Below the pieces are notes generated by a model that was not told the DNA's origin, ran no database searches, and worked only from the letters and a program-made list of their open reading frames with translations. Positions 36,364 to 48,000 of a stretch of DNA of 64,000 nt are shown here, one piece after another. Within the stretch, counting starts at the first letter, position 1, and each line of letters starts with the position of its first letter. The stretch covers positions 32,239,009 through 32,303,008 of the forward strand of contig OX246747.1 of NCBI GenBank assembly GCA_945910005.1, written 5' to 3'. The position numbers and the translations under genes are program-made. This DNA comes from Isoperla grammatica. Taxonomy: Eukaryota > Arthropoda > Insecta > Plecoptera > Perlodidae.

Positions 36364-36533
36364 ATTTGGATAAACTTTCCGACAAGAAAACGATGTTTCA
36401 ATTTGCGAGAGACGTCTTTCGAAGAGTTTGGCGATTCAAAACTTGAAGCCCAACTTGTCCGACCTTGAAACTCGACGAGGTAGATTCGACCTTCGAGACT
36501 ATCGATTTGCAAGTTTTGAGGTTAGGTTAGGTC
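36364..36533 (+). other. Possible 5' UTR segment of the NIM1-like gene
   Basis: A strong acceptor-like TTCTCTTCTTTAGTTTTCAG ends at 36363. The following 170 bp are less AT-rich than their surroundings and run into the proposed start codon. A short upstream frame (ATG at 36393, stop ending 36446, 17 codons) is present. TAG stands in frame five bases before the proposed ATG. Transcript data are needed to confirm. Confidence 0.35.
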
Positions 36534-36594
36534 ATGCCAGCTGAAAGATCGCAGAGCTTGGGCGTACGAAGTCATCTGTCATCCGACTCTTCGG
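36534..36594 (+). CDS. NIM1-like kinase, exon 1 (start)
   Basis: This is the proposed first coding exon: 20 codons ([20 protein letters not shown]) plus one base, ending at an excellent donor GTAAGT. The leftover G joins TA of exon 2 to make a Val codon, so phase fits. An in-frame TAG lies just upstream of the ATG. The N-terminus of NIM1 proteins is poorly conserved, so homology cannot prove it. An unseen exon in the 3.4 kb intron 1 remains possible. Confidence 0.55.
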
Positions 36595-39004
36595 GTAAGT
36601 GTATTTTAGTTAATTTGGTAGATGTAAAAGAATAATGGCTTATTTCAGCCATTTAGCGAGTACAGGCCCATTGTGTATCGCCAGTACAAAGTAGAATCCT
36701 TCGAAAACTCGGTAGGCGTAGACCAAAAATCTTTCATAACCTCAAAATTATTATTATTTTAGTAGCCTACGGCCCCTAGACCCAACAAGGTTGATAGTTA
36801 TGCAAAAATTTAACAGCAAAAGTACATTTGATACACGATCTGTTAAGTACCAAGATTTTAAACGTTTCGTAATTTAATTAGGAAAAGTGAAGTCGCGGTC
36901 GCGGCCGCTTTGTCCGAAGTGTTGAGCCAGGAATTTCGGTCACAACCGACAGCTTTAAAGCCCTACCCACAACTGTCTGCATCGGTATCGCAATTGCAAT
37001 CCGGAAATCGTGAAGAGTCAGCTTGGTTCGTGGTTGGTTAACATGGTTCGTAAGGTTTAGTTCAGAACTAAATCGTAATGTCGCAATCCGGATTGCAATA
37101 GGCAATATGTTCATATTTCTACGATCGCGATCGCTATCCTGATTACGATGCCCTAAGGCTTTCCCTACCGATAGCTCTGTGACAATCAATCTCAAAATAT
37201 GTACTTGCAGTAACAAACAGAGTAACCTACCACTCAGAAATAGGGTCGAGATGTCACAACTAAATTGGTTTTCTGTCCCCTCACAGTAAAAATCATGACG
37301 TTTCAACCGCGTAGTTTTCAAATACAATTTTAAAACATTTTCTATGAAGGTTTCAGTAGTTAATTATTTAAGGAAAGATTTATTGATTTTTTTAATGAAT
37401 GAATGATGAAGTTTGGAAGTTCCTCTCTCTCTACCTGAGTAACTATACCATATTTGAAAGTGATAAATTGAGGCCTTCTTTTTTAATAAAACTATTGATG
37501 GAATCGCCTGGTGAATCTCCAAAACAACAAATATTAAAATAGCCAGTTGATTTACTTGGCACCTTCGTTGCTCTAAAAATATCTCCCCCCAGTCCTTTTA
37601 AATAATCCTAATCCTCATCAAATGTTGCACGGGTTTTTTTTTTCTAAGAGGTGGGAACGGAACTGTTTTATGTTAGTCGACTGAACAAAAAAAGTGGTTG
37701 ATGAAAAATTGGTCAATCTGTGCCAACTTTCTACGACTCTTGCCAAAAAATTAGTAATGTTATTCCGTGATAATCCGTAATTCTATTCTTATATGATTAT
37801 GTAACAAAGAAACGCACGGAACGTTATGAGCCGTTCGTAGGCGTACTTGTAACAGCTGGCAATGTTTTGCTTTGTAATTTGTCTGCGGTATGACTGCTTT
37901 GTTTGAATGTTGAAAGTGCCAGCGTTCTCACTTTCAGAGTTTCTAGTGGCCATAAGTAAATCAGAAACACACAAAGCTCACATGCTGATGGAATCTATTG
38001 GCTATCAATAGCGTATGACCTCTACACTATCATCCAAAATGAATATCATTGTAGGGCCTACGTGACAAAATAAATAAATGTCACTAATTTCTTACAGTCA
38101 TTCCATTAGTATTTTGAATTTGATGTAGAAAATTTATTTCTATTTTACACAGAAAAATTGTTAAAACACGTGCTGCTGAATGCATACAATGCTGTAAGGT
38201 TTTCCATCCAAAATGTATATGTATTCTAAAGCTAGGGAGGCCTAATCAAGTAAATCTTCGACATCCAATATTACCAAACTAATTCTTGAAAATAACTTTA
38301 GTGATACTGTCTTGAGAGCATTTAAAAGTGCGGTCTGATTTTAGTGACATTCAAATGTGATTGACGAACTTGGCGAAAGGCCATTTATTGCCGGAGATGG
38401 AAATTCTGTCCCTCATTCTTTTCCACATTATTGACTGTTTTTGTCACCGCTTAAATGAGCCTTATTTGGCCTCGTGCTCAAGGCAGGGTAAACAAACGAT
38501 TTTTTTGTGAAACGGGGGAAATTACCCTTTACATTAGCCGAGCCCTACCATTGAACAAACAATCAATCAATTCCAACTGGGCTGTCATAAACGCTGTCTT
38601 CCATTCGGGACTACAACCATTTTTATTTGCTTACCCTTGATATGGAAGTTGACCTACTTTTTTTAGATTACTTTTTATCGTTCATCTTTTTCTACATATG
38701 TATTTTTTTTGATTGATCAGAATTCAATACTATTACCTATACCACTAACTCATAAATCTATTTGTACATAGGCCTATGTATTTTTATGATTGATCAGAAT
38801 TCAATACTACTGTATTATACCACTAACCCATAAATAAATACCAGTTACTATTCTAAAATAAAAATAAAAATGTGAATAATTGTATTGTAAAATATTATGT
38901 TAACTAGGGATAGTCCATTTAAGGTAATATGTACTTGTATTATATTTATGTAATAAAAATAGCAAATTGCTAATAAAGTTCTACTACTACTACTACTACT
39001 ACTT

Positions 39005-39083
<79 letters not shown>

Positions 39084-42000
39084 CTATTATTATTTTTATT
39101 TATTTATTTATTCTGTTGTAAGTTAAATTGATGGCCTGTTTCTGTTACCATAGTAACAATCGAATACACAGTATACACAAGATTGCAGGTTCAATGTAAT
39201 TGTTTATTTCCATCTGTGTTTATCATCTATCTCTGTAAGAAAAAGAAGTTTAACTGATAAACAGATTTGAAAAGCAAATAAGTTGATGCTTTTACTTTAT
39301 ATTTCCTAACTACGATATGTAATTGTGATGTGTACAATCTTTGATTTCATTTCTCTATTAAAAAAAGTTGTGGTCCTCTTCACATATCTAGTTTCACTTT
39401 TAAGTGTTTTCAAAGAGCTGGCTTATGTTTTTCTATCGCTCGAGCGCTAATTTTTAGTAAGTTAACCTGTCAGTCGTTCCATATCTGTACTATTTCGTTC
39501 ATTGTGTATATGACACAAAGTCTACCGTGTTTGCATATATACATTGTACACATTGTTTATTTATTTATTTAAATTTGACCTTGACTGTTGGCACCGAGAT
39601 AAAAGTAAGACGGATGCATTGATATGTTAGTCTACTTGGTTACATTATAACTAGAGTCAACACCACTCCTGTGTGTGTATCAAGCATATCGGGTCTCGTG
39701 GCATTAATAAAACGTTTGCCGTTGGCGCTTTACGTCTCACTCGTGTGCGGTGTAGCCAACGGAGAGTTTGCAAGTTGCATACAGCCACCAGTATACGTAC
39801 GTTCGTGCTGCTTAGGTAACCCCTCACGTATGATGCGGGACAATAAAGTTAACACTACGCTGACAATCTGCAGTCGAGCTCGCGTACCGTCGACGTATTG
39901 GTACCTAAAACACGTCTCGCGTTTTTCGGGTATGCCAACGATTTTTTTTTTTTTTTTTTTTTAAATTTTGTGATCAACGATTTACGACGAATTTCTGTTT
40001 TTGTTCTAGTAAGCGCCAGTAGTAGCATCGCGGGAACTCCGTATCAGCGGCTGCTGCTAACGTTGCAGAACGATCCGAGATGGCTGGCGGAGGTGAACTT
40101 GGGAAAACGAGTCGGGTTCTACCGATTTCGCGGCGACTTGGGAAGCGGAAACTTCTCGCAAGTCAAAATGGCCGTACATCAGCTGACGAGAGGTGAGGAA
40201 TAGTTGCCGCCAAGTGTTCTAAACACGTTTTGTTCTGCAAATAAATTAAAAATAAATAAATAGCCTAATACGACATGTAAATAATTTCAACCCTTAACAA
40301 CATGGTTACAATAATTTATCACATTATCAATATCCAAGGAATATATAGGACTAAGGGTATTTTTTTGTGGCTACAACTTTGCACCAATTAATTCATTTTT
40401 TTGTTTTACTTTTTACCGACTCCTTATTGATCTTCAGCGAGGGACATTATGCCGTTTATTACATGCGTCATTGCTGTGGTGACGTCTGTATATTCTCCGC
40501 TACTTAGCGAATCAATATCGGCAAGCTTATTATATCGTTGGCGCTATTCCTTAATCCCCCTGAACTGCTTTCAGTTCTAGAAGTCTTTCAAGTGTAGGTA
40601 AGCTTCCGCTAAATGCGGCCAGCTAATTTTCTCGTAGGTACTGCGATTTCAATTTGTTAACACGGGACTCTCTTAACAAAGTGTGGAAGCAATAGAAGCG
40701 TTCAGGAACACGCGTACGTTCGCGGTTAATCCGTCCGACTTGTCGACACCTCGTTCGAACGGTTTCTAACGTATAATGTGTCCAGATTAGTTACAAGTTA
40801 CAAATCAAGTGAGTGCAAAGTGGTGTACACCCATTAACAAAAGTGTAGAGCATTTATACTCACACCCAGTGTCTTCAGAGTACCTTAGCCAACTATACTT
40901 AAAACTTAATTTGAATTTTACTTTGATTTTAAACTTCTGGAATTAAGGGTAAATAAAGAGGAGTTTATTACGTACAATAGGCCTACAGATCACTGTATCT
41001 GCCATCAAATATGTATCATTATTATGTAATTGTAATGTATGTATATGTTGTCCAATAAACTTTTTTTTTTTCCTCTTATGCAATGATGACCTTTCAGCCA
41101 TTCATTTTTCTCGCTATCCAATACAAATTAGCTTCTTGATCTGGCCTGCTCTGGTTGTCAGGCAGGGAGTCGATATCACTCTTCATGGCGGCACATCTGA
41201 AAAGGTGCGCCCTGTCTTGATGTTCAAATTGACATAATTTACAAGTGGCCGAGTCTTTTGTGATGTTAAATCTGTTGAGATGGTGCTGGAGTACGTCGTG
41301 GCCAGTTGCTAGCCGGAATTGAGCAGTGACAGTTTTTCTGCTCCAGGTCTTGTCCGGGCCTTTTTTAATTTCCGTCCACCACGATTTGAGCTTACAAGCT
41401 TCTTCTTTAGCCGTCTTATTGAGCCTTTTGAGGGCATATTTCACTTTTGTCTTTACTCTGTCGTACGAGAGTGGTTCTGCTGGTGGAGGAGGTCTTTTTG
41501 TTGCCATCTTGGCCAGGTAGTCAGCTTTCTCGTTGCCTAGGATACCGCAATGACTTGGTATCCATTGAATCTCCACTTCTTTGTTTTTTCTTCGAAGTCT
41601 GGAGATTGAGGCTTTGAAGAGGAGAGCATTTTTGTGGAGGTTGTTTGGTTTGGTGACAAACTGAATTGCTGCGACGCTGTCGCTGAGGATTACTACTTTC
41701 TGCTTTGTCAAGTTGTTTAGGTCTGCAACCCTCTTGGTAGCTGTGGCGATTGCTGCTACTTCTGCATCAAAGTGAGTGGCACCTTCACTCATTGTGATCG
41801 CTTCTTCGAATAGTAGACAGTAGGTGCCATATCCTGGGCTGCCAGTGAGTGGGTTGAGGGAGCCGTCAGTGAAGACATGAAGCCATGCTGCAGTAGGGTA
41901 GTTTTCCTTCAGGTGGGTTTCAGTGAGTCTGCGGAGCGTATTCAGGTCCAGGTCACCTTTCCTCTCAATTCCTCCTATAATAGTGATTGGTTCAATTTGG

Positions 42001-45000
42001 TTGGACTGGTCAGGTAGGTTGGCGGGCGCCAAGTGGATGAATGGTTGGCGCTCCATCATCAGGAGCTCAGGACAAAACTTCTGCTTTAGCTGGGTGGCAG
42101 TTTCGGCAAAGTTTGCATGGGCGGCTTTTCTGGAGTTCTGGTAGTTGAGCCAGGTGTCAGGGTCGAGTCTGGAGAGCTTTTCATGCAGTTGAATTGCTCT
42201 TTGTTCTCTTCTTAGTTGGAGTGGCTCAATTTGGCTATACCATTCCATGGCATCGATTGGTGTTGTTTTTATGGCTCCTGTGATGAGTCTTAAGGCATGA
42301 TTTTGGACTTTGTCGACTTGACTTCTGTGAAGGGCAGCTGCCATCGGGAAGATCTCTGTGCCGTACTCCATAGCTGGTCTTATGTAGGCTTTGTACGTGA
42401 GGGCCAGGGTGTCCATGTTTGCTCCCCAGGAGCTGCCAGCAGCTCTTTGTAGTAGCTTTAGCCGCTTTTTTCCTTTTTCAGCAGCTTCTTCGAAGTGAAG
42501 TTTTCCAGTCATTTTTGTGTCGAGGGTAACAGGGTAAACTAAACTAAACTAAACTAAACTATGGCTGAATGATAATAATGGCTGAAGAGGCCAACTCTGC
42601 AGAGTAAAAAAAAAAAAAAAACTATTTATTAACATATTTTTATTTTATTCGCTTCAAGATATTGAAAAAGTGATTCATTGGAAGTTGGTTTTGAGCAAGG
42701 AATTTAAAATCTATTCTTGTGCAAATATTAAAAAAAAAAAAAAAAAAAATCATTTAATAAAAATACTTCTGCAAAAAAATTAAAGTTAATGTTAGTAAAT
42801 TATATGATTCAAGGCATATAAGGACATAATCAATGAGTTTTCATCCTAGAATAATTGAAACGGAATAGTATGATAAATTAACTGATTAATCAAATTTTAG
42901 ACCTGTTAGCAGTTGAAAAAATACAAACAAGCCACATATAAAATTAACGGAATTAATATTTAAACGAAAACAAACTCGTAGACACGGAACAGAATTTGAG
43001 ACACTGTTAAAATTGCTTGTGTCTGTTTTTTACAGAGGCCGTGGCCATCAAGATTTTGGATAAATCAAAGTTGGACCAAAAGACGAGGAAGATGCTCGCT
43101 AGAGAAATATCTGTGATGGAATCCATTCACCACCCTAACATAATAAGGTAAGCCAGATCATCTTCATATGTGCGCTGTATTTTTAACGTTTAGAAATTCG
43201 TTAAAAAAAAACATAAGTTTTTTGAAAATGATTTTTTTAATTTTTTTAATTTTTTACAAGCACGCTCATCTGTCAACGTGAAGCGTTTTCCTAGTTTAAT
43301 TACATAATCGTAGTGTGATTGCATAAATTGCCTGTGAAATTATAATGATTTCGTTGATCTGTAAGGTAATATGCAAGCATTTCTTTCTAATGGCCGTACT
43401 GTGTTATTTCTAACGCGGTATTTGTTTGTTCTAACACAGTACTGTATTTGTTTGTTCTAACACAGTACTGTATTTGTTTGTTCTAACACAGTATTTGTTC
43501 GTTCTAACGCAGGATAGCCCCATCTTGTATAGTTTAAATCTCTTTAACCTAGAATACGCCCACACACAGGGTTTCGGCCCTAGGTGGGTATTCTTCTTCT
43601 ATTTGTAGGCCAAATCCCTACGGCTTAACAGTATCACGTATCTTAGCTTATGTACACTGATTTGAAGATGAATAAAGACGCTTTGTATTTGTATTTGTAT
43701 TTGTTCTAACGCGGTACTTTGTTAATTTATTTATTTTTACAATACATGGACACTACAGGGCCCAGATTCACAAAAGTGCCTAGTGCTAAGACGTCCTAGT
43801 TTAGGCAAATCTTAGTGAAATTAATCACTCATATATCGCTCTGCAATGTCCTAAAGATACAATATAGTTATATAACAACAGTTTAACTAATAATATTGTA
43901 TTTGTGAATGTGCAGTAATACCCAAGGATGATTTATCTTGATTTATCTATCTAGGATTTGCCTAACTTAGGACAACTTAGAGTTAGGCATCTTTGTGAAT
44001 CCAGGCCCAGCATTTTATGCCAATAGGCGTGACCACCAAACAAAACAAATAACAACATTTGTTTGTTCTAACGCAGGCTGTACGAGGTAGTGGAGACGTA
44101 CAGTAAGATACACCTGGTGATGGAGTATGCTAGCGGTGGGGAACTGTTCAACCGCATCACAACGGAGGGGAAGATATCGGAGGAGGAGGCCAAACCACTT
44201 TTTGCTCAAGTCATTTCCGCGGTGCAGTACATGGTGAGAGGATTGCCGGTGTTGTTTAGTTTTAGCTAACGGCAAAGAGTAGTTCGCTATATTAAACCGC
44301 ACGGAATTAACGGTATTTTAATAATATCTTGAGAACGCTTCAATTGTGACTCGTACTAGTGAATAGGTTTTGTATCAGCTAAGCGATGAATTTAAAAACT
44401 TTAAAATATGTAATAATTCTTAGTATTTTTATTTCTGTAGCTTAACTAGTTAATTAAGTAATTTACAATTAATTAACTATTTGGATGAGAATCATAACCA
44501 TTACAATATTTGATTAGCGGACACAAAGCCAAATCCACGTAGAAATCACTTTTTCAGTTAACTCAAGAAACCAATAAAAATGTATTCTTACCAAGTTTAC
44601 CTTTTGCCCTTAAACTGGCAGCCCGAGGGTGTTTTTGCCATCCTGGTTGGGCCCTGTCATAAATTTTCAGCACTGCCTCTAATTCAATTTCCCCTCGTTT
44701 ACTTTCTACAAAGCTCTCGGGGCAAATGATCTAGAACGTTTTACTGTACATCTGTCATTCTTCAACTGTTGCACAAGAGCCAAACATAACATTCTGATTC
44801 TGAACTATACTCTTGTTAATTTGTTTTTGATTCTAAAGATAATACTACATTATTAGTAAGGCACTGTTCTCTCGACGTAATTATAGGGACAGAAGCGGTT
44901 TGTTTTGTTACGAAATGTTTGAGTCCACTGTATAGCGGTATTGTTTTTGTTGTTGGAATGGAAAGGTCTCTCCCTGATTACGATTTATTTGCTAATGGCC

Positions 45001-48000
45001 ATTATTTGTTTTTTACCGTAGTGTTTTCGAGATTGTAGGGTCCAGGGTCGCGCTGGGATGAAAAGTACGAGGATACAAAGTTAACCTAAACCTTCATGAA
45101 TTTGAGAGTTATTTAATTATTGGAAATTTATTTATTTATTTATTTAATGTCTATCCTATTCAGTTATAAAAACTGATTTACAAAGGAGGAACTGATTTAC
45201 AGAGGAGGAAAATTGATTTACAAAGGAGGATTTGTAATTGTAGCCTACCCATTAATCACATCGATTACTTTTTGTATGCTTCACATTCGCCATTGAGTTG
45301 AAATTTCTCCTTCTAATTTAAACTAATTCTAGGTCCATACATGTTGGATGTTAAAAAGTGAATTTGTTAAATTGATTTGCTTTTAATTTTGCTAAAAAGG
45401 TAGATCTATATTGTAACTTAGGCCTACAAAAAAAGGGGGTTAAAATTTTTTGTCCTCTTCCAAATTAAGACTTAAGAGTAGGTATACTTTTTCTTTTTGT
45501 GTGCACATTCGAGAACGGAACACTTAAATAAAACACATCTGGAAGAGCCGTGAGCCTACCACTAGGCCTAAGTAAACAAACCAGAGTGAAGGTATCCTTC
45601 GCGCTCCCGTTTTGTACTTGGCGCGACGTCAAGACGTTTCTTTCGGGGCGCCGTCCAATTACGAAACATAATTGTCTTATTTCCTCATCATACATGTACA
45701 TAACAACTTGGTGGCTGGCTATTGTTGTGCTAGGTTACAGTCCTTGACATCTTCGCGGCATTGTTTTCTCGCTCCAGTTGTTGCGTGCGTTTGGTAACGG
45801 AAACGTTTACACTTTGCACTTTGGAGTTGGAAACGTTCCCGGGTGGGAGTTTTTTTTTTTTAGGAATATATCTGGGTTTGTTTGGCTAAATGCAAGAGCT
45901 CTGGTAGGTAAAGCTGCATTGCATTTCTGCGTTACGTACAAATTCAGCCAAACCGCAGTCCGTGTGTTTACCTTAAACACCGATTAAACTAATCATTGTT
46001 TAAGTATTTCCCCCAAACCAATCTATGAACCGTCTTGTTCTATTTCTTGTAGCCATCCTAGCATTCACTCATTTTGTAGTCTATTTATTTATGTATTTAA
46101 TATCTAACCTATTTGATTTTCAGTTATGATTTACAAAGGAGGACATTATTTACAAAGGTGGTTAATATTTGCAATGGTGGTCAATATTTACAAAGGAAGG
46201 CAATGTTTACAAAGGAGGATAGTATCCAAATAATGTAATAATTTATTTACATCGGTGTATTTAGTTGGTTCCAAACTAAATGATGTTGGACTAAACAGAG
46301 TAGTAATATATACATATATATATATTTACTTCGGTATTTATTTATTTAACATTGTACAGATTTTGCTTAACTACAAAGAGAGAGTATGAAACTTGTTGGT
46401 TGGAAAATCGCAAAAACCACCATCAGGACACGGAGGATGTCTCAAAGTCTTCTTCTTCTTCTTCTTCTTCTTCTTGTTCATATTGTAATACTTCAATGCT
46501 CCATCACAAGACAGTTCTCACAGAGTATTTTCCTCGATGCCACTGCCACGAGGTGCAGATTCCAACCACGTTGCCAAATCTCACCTGTTGGATTCGCGTA
46601 ACAACTCAAGCGAGCACTCGTTGAGGCCACTACTGACATTGCTGGCAACATGCCAGACAATTAGTGCGGACCAGTGCTACCGGCAATTACGTTAATCTAA
46701 TACACGCCGCATGAAAACAGAGCGTCATTGTGTCTTGGTAAACAAATGTATGTGTAGGCTATTGCACACAAAAATGTGTACGAGAAATAATTAATAGTGT
46801 GTACATAATTTAAAAATGTAGACCAGACCTTAAACCAAACAGTTTTTTAAATAATCACGGTTAGAGTCGAATTCAATACATGTTTTCTGTTTATCCATCT
46901 CTACATGTGTTTATATACGAATAATATGTATCTATAATACACTGTTGCACAATTTACAGTCGTAAGTAGCGAAACACGTTTCGTAATCTACGTATAATCG
47001 AATTTCAACGTGTGACATGTTTGTTTGTGTGTTTTCCAGCACGACCACAATTTCATTCACCGCGACATCAAAGCCGAAAACGTATTCTACGCGGGTCCTG
47101 GTCTCGTGAAATTGGGAGATTTTGGATTCAGTACACAACTTACCTCAGGTAAGATCTAAAACTGATATCAATCAATCATTACTTGTAGATAAATTATGGT
47201 GTTTTTTAGTACATTTTTCAATCATTGTCCATCTTTCAATCAATCTTTCTTTCATTTTAATCATCTTCTCATTCTCTTCTTTCTTCTCCTCATGCATCGA
47301 AATTTTAACTGGGATTTAGGCTAATAAAAAGATTTCAAACTTGTTTTTTGCAGTTACATCTTATAAATATTTTATTATTTTTTTAAATTTAAGATATGTA
47401 CAGTTTCATATTGATTTATTATTTACGTGATAACGATCAAGGAAGGGAAGGAGAAGAGGGGGGGTGGAAATTGGAGGGCCACCGTATTTCGTCGCCGCCT
47501 CTTACGACTGGCAGAGTCACCCCGGACCAAATTCTATGCCGGGTCCACCAGACGCGGCAGTATGTCGCGAGAAACGTAACGAGAAATTCGAGTCTCGCTT
47601 TGAAGATGACATTTTTGTGTCCATTTTTATTTTTAAATTGAAAAAAAAAAATCTTAATTTTTTGAAAAATTTTTTCTTAATTTTTTGAAAATTTTCTCTT
47701 AATTTTACGAACATTTTTTCTTAATTTTTTGAAATTTTTTTTCCGACGCAGGCGTCAACGAGCAGCTGCGCACGTTCTGCGGCTCGCCGCCGTACGCCGC
47801 GCCCGAGCTCTTCCGCGACGACTCGTACCTGGGCGCGCCCGTCGACATATGGGCGTTGGGCGTCCTGCTCTACTTTGTCGTGACCGCGCAGATGCCGTTC
47901 CGGGCGCAGACCGTCGCCGCGCTCAAGCAACACATACTGCAGGGCATGTTCGCGCCCCCGCAGCAGGTCTCGCCCGAGTGCGGCCGCCTCGTCGGTGAGT

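Larger units (their letters stand above)
36595..40009 (+). other. Intron 1 of the NIM1-like gene
   Basis: A 3.4 kb intron containing a diverged MITE (36956-37165), a short duplication at about 38695-38840, a (CTA)n tract and a long T-run before the acceptor. No extra kinase exon was recognised, but a short one could be missed. Confidence 0.55.

Noticed and set aside
36878..37327. 149-codon minus-strand frame upstream of the kinase
   Set aside because: It overlaps a MITE (36956-37165) and has no recognised motif.
43036..44233. Alternative kinase identity such as MARK, SIK or AMPK-alpha
   Set aside because: The LGKRVGFYR lead-in, the [15 protein letters not shown] tail and the terminal Cys-x-Ile-Leu fit NIM1; MARK/SIK UBA domains and a KA1 domain are not seen.
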